From Conexibacter sp. (GTDB lineage Bacteria > Actinomycetota > Thermoleophilia > Solirubrobacterales > Solirubrobacteraceae), in the NCBI GenBank assembly GCA_025964055.1, contig JAOPZP010000084.1, positions 1-6,223 on the forward strand: a stretch of DNA of 6,223 bases, read 5' to 3'. The position numbers were made by a program, and so were the translations under genes. The first letter of the stretch is position 1. Every line of letters begins with the position of its first letter. Below the pieces are notes generated by a model. The model did not search any database, had not been told where the DNA came from, and was given only the letters and a program-made list of their open reading frames with translations. Positions 1-5,296 of the stretch are shown piece by piece.

Positions 1-975
1 AAGGCGGCCGCCGTCCGCACGACGATCGCCCCCTCGGTCCAGGAGGCCGCCGTCACCGCGCTGGCCGGCCGGCTCGGCGGCGTCGTCGCGCTCCGGCCGC
101 GCACGGGCGAGGTCCTCGCGGCCGCCGGGATCGGCTTCAGCGGCCTGCAGCCGCCCGGCTCGACGTTCAAGATCATCACCGCCACGGGCGCGCTGCAAGC
201 GGGCATCGTCAAGCCGACCGACGCCTTCCCCGTGCAGACCGCGGCGACGCTGAGCGGCGTCGAGCTGCAGAACGCCAACCGCGAGTCGTGCGGCGGCACG
301 CTGGTGCGGTCCTTCGCGCTCTCGTGCAACTCGGTCTTCGCGCCGCTGGGCGCCAAGCTCGGCGCGCAGAAGCTCGTCGCGACCGCCGAGGCGTTCGGCT
401 TCAACCGGCCGACCGGGATCACCGGCGCGGCGACCGCCTCCATCCCGCCCGCGGCCGAGATCGGCGACGATCTCGCCGTCGGCTCGTCGGCGATCGGCCA
501 GGGCCGGGTCCAGGCGACGGCGCTGCAGATGGCGATCGTCGCGTCGGCGATCGGCCTGCGCGGCCGCCGCCCCGACGTCACGCTGGACCCGGACCGCTGG
601 AAGGGCGAGGCGCCGACCCACGAGGCCACGACGGCGCGCGTCGCGCGCCAGGTCGAGCGCCTGATGCTCGCGGTCGTGCGCGGGGGCACGGGGACCGCGG
701 CGGGCATCGCCGGCGTGCGCGTCGCCGGCAAGACCGGGACGGCGGAGCTCAAGTCGACCCAGGCGTGCGAGCCCGATCCGACCAACCCAGAGTCGTGTCC
801 GCCCGAGCAGCAGCAGGACACGACCGACACCGACGCGTGGTTCTCGGCCTATGCCCCGGCCGGCAGCGGCCATCCGCGCGTGGCGGTCGGCGTGCTGCTC
901 GTCGGTGCCGGCGCGGGCGGCGACACCGCCGCGCCGGTCGCCCGCCAGGTGCTCCTGGCCGGGCTCAAGAACTAG
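1..975 (+). CDS. Penicillin-binding protein, transpeptidase domain (C-terminal part, 5' truncated)
   Basis: This is the last 324 codons of a D,D-transpeptidase that cross-links peptidoglycan outside the membrane. The reading frame is open from base 1, so the start and any N-terminal membrane anchor or dimerisation domain lie outside the window. All three active-site motifs of the penicillin-binding fold are present, numbering from the first visible codon: SxxK as STFK at 54-57 (acylated Ser54), SxN as SCN at 108-110, and KTG as KTGTAE at 244-249. The GQG-x6-ALQMA stretch near 170-180 and WFSAYAP after the KTG motif are also typical. There is no PASTA repeat; the protein ends about 80 residues after KTG. 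A loop of about 25 residues after KTG carries two cysteines (256 and 266), and another pair (97 and 109) brackets the SxN motif. The lack of a visible glycosyltransferase domain and the overall pattern fit a class B PBP (FtsI/PbpA type), but class A cannot be excluded without the N-terminus. It converges on the lipoprotein gene at 1059. Confidence 0.93.
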   Translation, partial: KAAAVRTTIAPSVQEAAVTALAGRLGGVVALRPRTGEVLAAAGIGFSGLQPPGSTFKIITATGALQAGIVKPTDAFPVQTAATLSGVELQNANRESCGGTLVRSFALSCNSVFAPLGAKLGAQKLVATAEAFGFNRPTGITGAATASIPPAAEIGDDLAVGSSAIGQGRVQATALQMAIVASAIGLRGRRPDVTLDPDRWKGEAPTHEATTARVARQVERLMLAVVRGGTGTAAGIAGVRVAGKTGTAELKSTQACEPDPTNPESCPPEQQQDTTDTDAWFSAYAPAGSGHPRVAVGVLLVGAGAGGDTAAPVARQVLLAGLKN

Positions 976-1027
976 GACGTCTGACCGTCAGAGGCCGCGG
1001 GTCTCGCCCCCGGGGCGAACACCCGCC

Positions 1028-1057
1028 GCGAAACTCGCCCTCTGGGCGAGGCTTCGC
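1028..1057. terminator. Bidirectional hairpin terminator between convergent genes
   Basis: CTCGCCC (1034-1040) and GGGCGAG (1044-1050) form a perfect 7-bp stem with a TCT loop. GCGAA (1028-1032) and TTCGC (1053-1057) extend it by 5 bp across a small internal loop, giving about 12 bp in all. A second palindrome, TCGCCCC-C-GGGGCGA, lies just upstream at 1004-1018. The TCGCCC half recurs at 1004, 1035 and 1054, so alternative pairings are possible. The hairpin sits between two convergent stop codons and nearly touches the lipoprotein stop (1059-1061). There is no T-tract, as is common for high-GC Gram-positive terminators. The terminator role is inferred from position and structure. Confidence 0.5.
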
Positions 1058-1058
1058 C

Positions 1059-1625
1059 CTAGACGTCCAGGTCCACCGTCGCCTCCTGGCCACCCTCCGG
1101 CGGAACGATGCGCAGCTCCAGCGGGCGGTTGGCGTAGGACGACGAGGGGACCTTGAAGAGGATGAGCCCGCCCTGGGTCAGGTTCTCGCGGGCCAGCGAG
1201 CCCGGCACGGGGATCTGGTCGCCGGAGCCGACCTCGAGCGGCCGGTAGGCCGTGCGGTTGACGTTCGTGTCGACGGCGACCGGCGTGAACACCTTGCCGG
1301 TGGTGTCGCGGATCGAGAACTGCTGCGCCGACGGGTGCGGGCTCTTGGTCATGTTGAAGACCCGGATGAACACCGCGAACCACTCCTCGCCCTTGCCGAG
1401 CGTCTGCTGGCCGGCGGGCAGCCCGGTCAGGTAGTCGCGGTCCTCGGGGTCGAGCGGCGTCAGCTGGCGAGAGACCTGCACCTGGTACTTCAGCTCGCCG
1501 GTGTTGACGTAGACGCCCTCGGTCGCGCCGTGGGTCGGCTCCGCGGCGCCTCCGCCGCATGCGGCGACGGGCAGGGCGGCGGTCAGCACGACCGCGGTGG
1601 TGATGGCAAGGCGACGAAGCGGCAT
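1059..1625 (-). CDS. Secreted lipoprotein, DUF4352-like beta-sandwich
   Basis: This is a 188-residue protein with a classic lipoprotein signal: a basic start (MPLRR), a hydrophobic stretch at about 6-20, and a lipobox VAAC with the lipidated Cys at residue 23. After a short Gly/Ala linker comes one domain rich in alternating hydrophobic strands, including the stretch EEWFAVFIRVFNMTKSPH and a later QFSIRDTTGKVFTPVAV. That pattern resembles the DUF4352 (telokin-like, Ig-type) family of surface lipoproteins, whose members mostly have no defined biochemical role. No catalytic motif is visible. The ATG start is 14 bp after the stop of the SRPBCC gene, so the two are probably co-transcribed. No Shine-Dalgarno sequence is visible, because the spacer is a run of GCC repeats; translation may depend on coupling. 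The lipoprotein call is strong, the DUF4352 resemblance moderate, and the function unknown. Confidence 0.85.
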   Translation of the reverse strand: MPLRRLAITTAVVLTAALPVAACGGGAAEPTHGATEGVYVNTGELKYQVQVSRQLTPLDPEDRDYLTGLPAGQQTLGKGEEWFAVFIRVFNMTKSPHPSAQQFSIRDTTGKVFTPVAVDTNVNRTAYRPLEVGSGDQIPVPGSLARENLTQGGLILFKVPSSSYANRPLELRIVPPEGGQEATVDLDV

Positions 1626-1639
1626 GGCGGCGGCGGACT

Positions 1640-2200
1640 CTAGCGATTGGCGCCCGGGCGGAACGCCTCGGGACGGAAGCGGAAGTTGGAGAACGGCTTG
1701 CGCGGACCGTCAGCAAGCGTGATGCGGCTACCGCGGTCGCGACCCTCCTCGAGGATCGCGCGCAGCCGGTTCAGCGACTTCTTGTTCTTGCGCTTCATCC
1801 AGCTGCGGCCGCCCATGGCCTCCTGGAGGCGATCCGAGAGCAGCTTGGGCTTGGTCTCGAACGTGAACGTCACGCGCGTCGAGGCGCCGTTGTGGAGCTC
1901 GTCGAGCTCGTAGACGCCGCGCGTGAGGATGCGGTTGTACTTGCCGCCGCGGCCGCGCTCGACGATGAGCCGCGGCGCGTCGACCTCGGTGAACGTGAAG
2001 TCCGCCCAGGCGTAGCGCGTGAAGCGCCGGTCGAGCTTGAACCGGGCGCCCGCGCCCTGCCCGAGCGTGTCCTCGCGCAGCAGATGCCACCGGACCAGGT
2101 AGTGATCGGTGAACTCGGCGTGGTTGGCGACGTCCTGGAGGTACTCGAAGACCTCCTGGCGGGGACGCGCGATGGTGACTTCGGCGGCGACGGGATCCAC
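1640..2200 (-). CDS. SRPBCC-fold (START/Bet v 1-like) protein
   Basis: This protein of 186 residues starts at a GTG (2198-2200), giving an N-terminus VDPVAAEVTIARPRQEVFEY. That opening is the hallmark of the SRPBCC superfamily: a first beta-strand, a 'RPxxEVF' turn, then a helix with 'DVANHAEF'. Later strands (RFTRYAWADFTFTEVDAPRLI, then TRGVYELDEL and STRVTFTFETKP) fit the helix-grip fold that binds hydrophobic ligands; polyketide cyclase/dehydrase-like members share it. A strongly basic, probably helical segment (about 134-153, with KRKNKK) and an Arg/Pro-rich tail follow the domain. These could contact nucleic acid or acidic lipid, but that is a guess. The frame is open much further upstream, but that extension overlaps other genes and is Arg/Pro-rich shadow translation. 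The GTG puts the start exactly at the domain boundary, 28 bp after the upstream gene. The ligand is unknown. Confidence 0.85.
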   Translation of the reverse strand: MDPVAAEVTIARPRQEVFEYLQDVANHAEFTDHYLVRWHLLREDTLGQGAGARFKLDRRFTRYAWADFTFTEVDAPRLIVERGRGGKYNRILTRGVYELDELHNGASTRVTFTFETKPKLLSDRLQEAMGGRSWMKRKNKKSLNRLRAILEEGRDRGSRITLADGPRKPFSNFRFRPEAFRPGANR

Positions 2201-2202
2201 GG

Positions 2203-2219
2203 GCGGGCAGTCTACCCGC
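2203..2219 (-). promoter_or_regulatory. Possible -10 box in a small palindrome before the SRPBCC gene
   Basis: On the minus strand TAGACT (2214 down to 2209) lies 8 nt before the GTG start. It sits in the loop of a perfect 5-bp inverted repeat, GCGGG at 2203-2207 against CCCGC at 2215-2219. A TANNNT box at this distance would start a transcript at or within a few bases of the start codon, a near-leaderless arrangement common in Actinobacteria. There is no Shine-Dalgarno sequence and no convincing -35. It could equally be chance in a 28-bp operon gap. Confidence 0.25.
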
Positions 2220-2228
2220 GGGGTCCGC

Positions 2229-2498
2229 TCAGGCAGCGTGCGGCGTGACGCGCCTGACGGTGTGCCCGCGCTCGAAGTGGCGGACGAGCTCGACGGCGTC
2301 GGGCTCGGTCCGGCGCAGCGGCGTGCACAGCGCGCAGACGGCCGATCCACGTCCGAACCGGTACATGCGCTCGCCGACCAGCGGCGTGCGGCCGCAGTCG
2401 GCGCAGGCGTGGCGCCCGGCCGCGAGGACGCCGACCGACTTGCGCAGCAGCGCCAGCTCCAGATCGGGCTCCGACAGGGTCCTGGGGGTGCGGGCCAT
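2229..2498 (-). CDS. Small double-CxxC (zinc-binding) protein
   Basis: This protein of 89 residues starts MARTPRTLSEPDLELALL. Two CxxC pairs, Cys32/Cys35 (CADC) and Cys55/Cys58 (CALC), are separated by 19 residues, the spacing of a treble-clef or zinc-ribbon knuckle that binds one Zn2+. The N-terminal 25 residues look helical (DLELALLRKSVGVL), and the C-terminus carries HFERGHTVRRV, with two more histidines. The segment between the pairs (GERMYRFGRGSAVC) resembles zinc-finger linkers in small regulatory or RNA-associated proteins, but I do not recognise the family. The ATG at 2498 is preferred to one at 2546, which would add 16 residues of unrelated composition. It is the first gene of a probable three-gene minus-strand operon and is divergent from the FHA gene. 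Confidence 0.75.
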   Translation of the reverse strand: MARTPRTLSEPDLELALLRKSVGVLAAGRHACADCGRTPLVGERMYRFGRGSAVCALCTPLRRTEPDAVELVRHFERGHTVRRVTPHAA

Positions 2499-2672
2499 GG
2501 CCTGGGGTTCTTCACCCGCATGGGCGTTCCTGCCCCGGCATCGCACCCTGCAGCAGAGCGACAGGCACTCGGTGGTCCGTCCATAGACAGTTTGTCGCGA
2601 AGGCCCTGCGGGGAGTTTTCGCGTACGCAGCTTCTGACATGTGGCCGACCTGTGAAAGGACTGCGATCGGGG

Positions 2673-2701
2673 TTTTTCGCTTGCCGATCTGGCAGTACAG
2701 T
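2673..2701 (+). promoter_or_regulatory. Candidate promoter of the FHA gene
   Basis: TACAGT at 2696-2701 is a plausible -10 box; a T-run (2673-2677), poor as a -35, lies at a 17-bp spacing. A start near 2708 would give a leader of about 40 nt containing the GGAG ribosome site at 2735-2738. The short inverted repeat TGCC-GATCT-GGCA (2682-2694) abuts the -10 and might bind a regulator. TCGGGGTT occurs twice, at 2667-2674 and 2701-2708, on either side of the box. The 248-bp divergent region 2499-2746 is richer in A+T than the genes and otherwise holds nothing I can name. Confidence 0.3.
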
Positions 2702-2746
2702 CGGGGTTCGAGCGGGTCGCCAGCCGGCAGAGATGGAGTGGTCGAT

Positions 2747-3334
2747 ATGGAGTCCTTGACGACGGGCACCCTGGCGGGAACAGGGTCCTTCCGGTGTGAG
2801 AAGTGCGGCTACGTGGTGACGCTTGCCGCCGCAGACGAGCTCCCGGCGTGCCCGGGCTGCACCGGTGCGAGCTTCGTCCGCGCGTCGCTGTTCAGCGCCG
2901 GGCGGTTCCAGCGACGGATCGGTGAGGCGCCGAGCGCCGGTGAGCGCGACGAGCTGATCGCCTCCGCCCGCGCCGCCGTGACCGAGCCGGGCCAGTACCT
3001 GGCCTACGACGACGCGGGGCGCCTGCGCACCGTCCAGCTCGAGAAGGAGTGGACGCGGATCGGGCGCAGCCTCGCGGCCGACGTGCGATTCGACGATCCC
3101 ACCGTGTCGCGCCGGCACGCGCTCATCGTGCGCCAGCCCGACGGCGTGCGCGTCCTCGACGATCGCTCGCTGAACGGCGTGTTCGTCAACGACGAGCGGG
3201 TGGAGTGGCGAACGCTGGGCGACGGCGACGAGATCGTGGTCGGGCGCTACCGCCTGCAGTTCCTCGTGCTCACCGCCGAGGAGCTGGCCGCACGTGAGCC
3301 CGCGCAGGCCTCGGGCCTGCCGGCCGCCGGGTGA
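2747..3334 (+). CDS. Zinc-ribbon plus FHA-domain protein
   Basis: This protein has 195 residues. An N-terminal zinc ribbon (Cys17-x2-Cys20 in FRCEKCGY and Cys35-x2-Cys38 in ACPGC) is followed by a charged helical linker (about 60-80). A C-terminal forkhead-associated domain (about 84-175) follows, with the canonical motifs IGRS (105-108), VSRRHA (120-125) and LNGVFVN (142-148). FHA domains bind phospho-threonine peptides; Arg107, Ser121, Arg122, His124 and Asn143 match the usual ligand-binding and structural positions. The protein therefore probably reads Ser/Thr-kinase signalling, though no kinase is in the window. No signal peptide or membrane segment is visible, so it is cytoplasmic. The ATG at 2747 is chosen because GGAG (2735-2738) lies 8 nt upstream and the protein then begins just before the ribbon. 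An open extension to 2639 has no domain and would cover the promoter. The parA gene follows on the same strand after 117 bp. Confidence 0.92.
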   Translation: MESLTTGTLAGTGSFRCEKCGYVVTLAAADELPACPGCTGASFVRASLFSAGRFQRRIGEAPSAGERDELIASARAAVTEPGQYLAYDDAGRLRTVQLEKEWTRIGRSLAADVRFDDPTVSRRHALIVRQPDGVRVLDDRSLNGVFVNDERVEWRTLGDGDEIVVGRYRLQFLVLTAEELAAREPAQASGLPAAG

Positions 3335-3378
3335 GCAGGCCTTTCGGGGAGGCGGGCGGTTCTGCGGGATCGTTCGCC

Positions 3379-3384
3379 TAGAAT
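3379..3384 (+). promoter_or_regulatory. Candidate -10 box (TAGAAT) ahead of parA
   Basis: TAGAAT matches the bacterial -10 consensus in five of six positions. No good -35 lies 16-18 bp upstream (the region reads GCGGTT or CGGTTC). A transcript would begin around 3391-3394, giving parA a leader of about 60 nt, or none at all for the small ORF beginning at 3394. It would let parA and the L,D-transpeptidase gene be transcribed independently of the FHA gene. Confidence 0.4.
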
Positions 3385-3393
3385 CCCCGCGCA

Positions 3394-3459
3394 ATGGCGC
3401 AGAAGATCGCGCAAGCAGCGAAGCATCCTGCCTGCGAAGGGGCGATGACGGTTGGCTGA
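3394..3459 (+). CDS. Possible 21-residue upstream ORF overlapping the parA start
   Basis: An ATG at 3394-3396, 9 nt after the TAGAAT box, opens a frame of 21 codons starting MAQKIAQAAKHPACEG. It ends at TGA 3457-3459, overlapping the first codons of parA (TTG at 3452) by 8 nt. It has no Shine-Dalgarno sequence and would have to be read as a leaderless or near-leaderless message. Its codons contain the purine-rich parA ribosome site (GAAGGGG, 3436-3442). The layout would allow termination-reinitiation coupling to the weak TTG start. It may also be chance, because a frame this short is easily open in GC-rich DNA. Confidence 0.25.
   Translation: MAQKIAQAAKHPACEGAMTVG
3436..3442 (+). promoter_or_regulatory. 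Ribosome binding site of parA (decides a TTG start)
   Basis: GAAGGGG lies 9 nt before TTG 3452. An in-frame TGA at 3446-3448, two codons upstream of the TTG, rules out any earlier start. The next in-frame candidate, a GTG six codons in, would begin only four codons before the ATP-binding motif and remove the first beta-strand. TTG 3452 is therefore the only sensible initiation codon. Confidence 0.65.
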
Positions 3460-4273
3460 GCGGATCGCCGTGCTGTCACAGAAGGGCGGCACCGGCAAGA
3501 CGACCGCCGTCCGGCACCTGGCCGACACGTTCCACCGTGCCGGGTTGAAGGTCCTCGCGGTCGACCTCGATCCCCAGGGCAACCTGTCGGACTACCTCGA
3601 CGTCGATCCCGAGGCCGAGCCGACGATCCGCGACGTGCTGGTCGGTGCGGCCAAGGCGCAGGCGGCGGTGCACGCCTCGCCCGGCGGCATCGACGTCATC
3701 CCGTCCAACCTCCTGCTCGCCGAGGCCGAGGTCGCCCTGGCCGGCAAGATGGGCCGCGAGCTGACGCTGCGCCGCGCGCTCAAGCCGGTCGCTGACAGCT
3801 ACGACGTCATCTTCCTGGACTGCCCGCCGAACCTGGGGCTGCTGACGATCAACGCGCTCGTCGCCGCGGACCAGGCGCTGCTCAGCGCCGAGGCGCAGTA
3901 CTTCGCGCTGCAGGGCGTCGAGCAGGCGCTCGAGGTCATCGAGCTGGCGCGCGACGGCCTGAACCCCGACCTCGAGTGGCTCGGGGTCGCGTTCACGATC
4001 GCCGACATGCGCACGGTGCACTCGCGTGAGGCGCAGGCGTCGCTGAAGGAGCACGTCGGCGACAAGCTGCTCGACACGGTCATCCGCCAGTCGATCGCCT
4101 ACGCGGAGTCGGCGGAGCGGGCGGTGTCGATCATCGACCACCGCCCGGACCTGGGCGGCGACTACCTCCGGCTGGCCGACGAGCTGCTGCGGCGCCTCGG
4201 GCTGACCGCCGCACGCCGGCAGCTCAAGCCGCTGCTGGACGCGGCCCAGCCCGCCTCCTCGCCCGCTCGATGA
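3452..4273 (+). CDS. parA: ParA/Soj-family ATPase
   Basis: This 273-residue cytoplasmic ATPase belongs to the ParA/MinD group, which forms ATP-dependent dimers on DNA or membrane and positions chromosomes, plasmids or other cargo. The deviant Walker A motif is intact: KGGTGKTT at 11-18, with the signature Lys11 and P-loop Lys16. The A' motif VDLDPQGNLS follows at 37-46, and Walker B (VIFLDCPPN) ends on Asp123, at 119-127. Length matches chromosomal Soj-type proteins, without the extra N-terminal helix-turn-helix of plasmid ParA. No amphipathic membrane-targeting tail of MinD type is evident. The C-terminal 20 residues are Ala/Pro-rich. No parB gene or TGTTTCACGTGAAACA-type parS site lies in the window, so this may be an orphan ParA with a cargo other than the chromosome. 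Its TGA overlaps the next ATG (ATGA, 4270-4273), coupling it to the L,D-transpeptidase. Family assignment is firm; the specific role is not. Confidence 0.95.
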   Translation: MAERIAVLSQKGGTGKTTAVRHLADTFHRAGLKVLAVDLDPQGNLSDYLDVDPEAEPTIRDVLVGAAKAQAAVHASPGGIDVIPSNLLLAEAEVALAGKMGRELTLRRALKPVADSYDVIFLDCPPNLGLLTINALVAADQALLSAEAQYFALQGVEQALEVIELARDGLNPDLEWLGVAFTIADMRTVHSREAQASLKEHVGDKLLDTVIRQSIAYAESAERAVSIIDHRPDLGGDYLRLADELLRRLGLTAARRQLKPLLDAAQPASSPAR

Positions 4274-5031
4274 GCCGTCGCCGGACCGTGGCGATCGCCT
4301 GCCTCGCGGCAGGCGCCCTCGGCGTCGCGGGGTGCGGCGCCGACACCGAGCGGCACACGACCCCGACCGCCGGACAGCCGGCACCGGCCCCGGCCACCTC
4401 GACGGTCGCCCCGGCGCCGCAGGCCGCCGCGCCCCCGCGCTTCCGCGGGCCGCTGGCCTTCAACGTCCGCCACCGCACCCAACTGCGGAGCTCGCCCGGC
4501 GGGCGGGTGGTCGCGACGATCACGACCAAGACCGAGTTCAAGTCCCCGCGGATCCTCGCGGTGGCGGGCCGCCGGCCGGGCTGGGTGCTCGTGCGGACGT
4601 CGGTGCGCAAGCACCACGTCGGCTGGCTGCCGCTGAAGTCCGGCCACCTGTTCAGCGAGCCGCGGAGCCTCGTGATCGACCTGTCGGCGCGGACGCTCAC
4701 GGTCTTCCATCGCGGCCGGCCCGCCGGCCGCTACCGGGTGGCGATCGGGACCGACGCGACGCCGACGCCGCGCGGCAAGTTCGCGATCACCGACCGGCTC
4801 CGGGTGCGGCCGGGGACCGACTACGGCTGCTGCATCCTGGCGCTGACCGCCCACCAGCCGAAGATCGCCCAGGGCTGGGGCGGCGGCGACCGCGTGGCGA
4901 TCCACGCCACGCCGCACGTGTCGGCGATCGGCGAGAAGGTGTCGCACGGCTGCATCCGGGCGACCAACGCGGCGCTGCACCGGCTGATGCGCCAGATGCG
5001 GCTGGGCGCGCCGGTGACGATCCACGCTTGA
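4270..5031 (+). CDS. Lipoprotein L,D-transpeptidase (YkuD domain)
   Basis: This 253-residue protein probably forms 3-3 or protein cross-links in peptidoglycan using a catalytic cysteine, and is insensitive to most penicillins. An Arg-rich start (MSRRR) and hydrophobic stretch lead to the lipobox GVAGC, with lipidated Cys22. A Pro/Ala/Thr linker (about 23-60) spans the envelope. An SH3-like module (about 62-125, with GWVLV and VGWLPL) precedes the YkuD domain (about 133-252). That domain has the typical LVIDLSARTLTVFHRG opening, the TPTPRGKF turn, and the active-site SHGCIR with Cys228 and His226; His212 in AIHAT is another likely active-site residue. Two adjacent cysteines (187-188) in the domain are unusual. 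The ATG overlaps the parA stop and no ribosome site is visible, so it should be translated by coupling with parA. It converges on thrB across the inverted-repeat region. Confidence 0.94.
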   Translation: MSRRRTVAIACLAAGALGVAGCGADTERHTTPTAGQPAPAPATSTVAPAPQAAAPPRFRGPLAFNVRHRTQLRSSPGGRVVATITTKTEFKSPRILAVAGRRPGWVLVRTSVRKHHVGWLPLKSGHLFSEPRSLVIDLSARTLTVFHRGRPAGRYRVAIGTDATPTPRGKFAITDRLRVRPGTDYGCCILALTAHQPKIAQGWGGGDRVAIHATPHVSAIGEKVSHGCIRATNAALHRLMRQMRLGAPVTIHA

Positions 5032-5145
5032 GGGTCGATGGTGGGCCGTGCCTGCGTTCTTGGCGCGCCGATCGGGCGTTTGGTTGTGCTGCGGGGCGTG
5101 GTCTGTCGGCAACGACGAGGGCGCTTGGGGTGCGTTGACGCTGGT

Positions 5146-5224
5146 CTGTCCTCCGCCGGCCGTTGATGGTGCCCGCGCTGGCGTCCGCGACTGCTCCCGG
5201 CACCGCCCCGGGCCTGTCCTCCGC
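5146..5224 (+). repeat. 11-bp direct repeat within the left arm
   Basis: CTGTCCTCCGC occurs at 5146-5156 and again at 5214-5224, 68 bp apart. Only one counterpart exists in the right arm (within 5313-5325). The left arm is longer than the right by about the same amount, so a segmental insertion or duplication between these copies could explain the asymmetry. Confidence 0.5.
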
Positions 5225-5245
5225 GAGCCGTTTCGACGCCTCAGC

Positions 5246-5296
5246 CGTCGAGGGACGAATGAATCTCGCTGTACGAGATTCAGTCGTCCCTCGACG
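5246..5296. terminator. Near-perfect 23-bp hairpin, probable bidirectional terminator
   Basis: The left arm 5246-5268 and right arm 5274-5296 pair at 22 of 23 positions. The single mismatch is A5259 against G5283, and the loop is CTGTA (5269-5273). The inner part, TGAATCTCG against CGAGATTCA, is noticeably more A+T-rich than the surroundings. There is no T-tract on either side. Its place between two convergent genes (ldt and thrB) suggests a shared terminator or mRNA 3'-end stabiliser. The length and near-perfection are also what one sees in dispersed palindromic repeats, so it may be one copy of a genome family. Confidence 0.6.

Noticed and set aside
288..1643. Long plus-strand open frame of about 450 codons
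   Set aside because: Arg/Gly/Ala-rich low-complexity translation lying out of frame over the transpeptidase and antisense to the lipoprotein; a GC-rich shadow frame.
2499..2546. Upstream ATG (2546) for the small CxxC protein
   Set aside because: It would add 16 residues of unrelated composition; the ATG at 2498 gives a coherent helical N-terminus.
3305..3341. CAGGCC/GGCCTG repeats at the end of the FHA gene as a terminator
   Set aside because: The 6-bp stem with TCG loop lies inside the coding sequence and the third CAGGCC copy is 16 nt further on; too short and GC-typical to call.
2201..3394. N-terminal extension of the SRPBCC frame to 584 codons
   Set aside because: It runs across the CxxC gene, the divergent promoter region and antisense to the FHA gene; only 1640-2200 has domain-like sequence, beginning exactly at a GTG.
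3476..4384. Minus-strand open frame antisense to parA
   Set aside because: Composition is Arg/Leu/Val shadow sequence; parA on the other strand has all ATPase motifs.
5246..5296. Chromosome dimer resolution (dif) site or CRISPR-like repeat
   Set aside because: Arms pair almost perfectly over 23 bp and show no resemblance to known dif half-sites; there is no spaced repetition of the unit.
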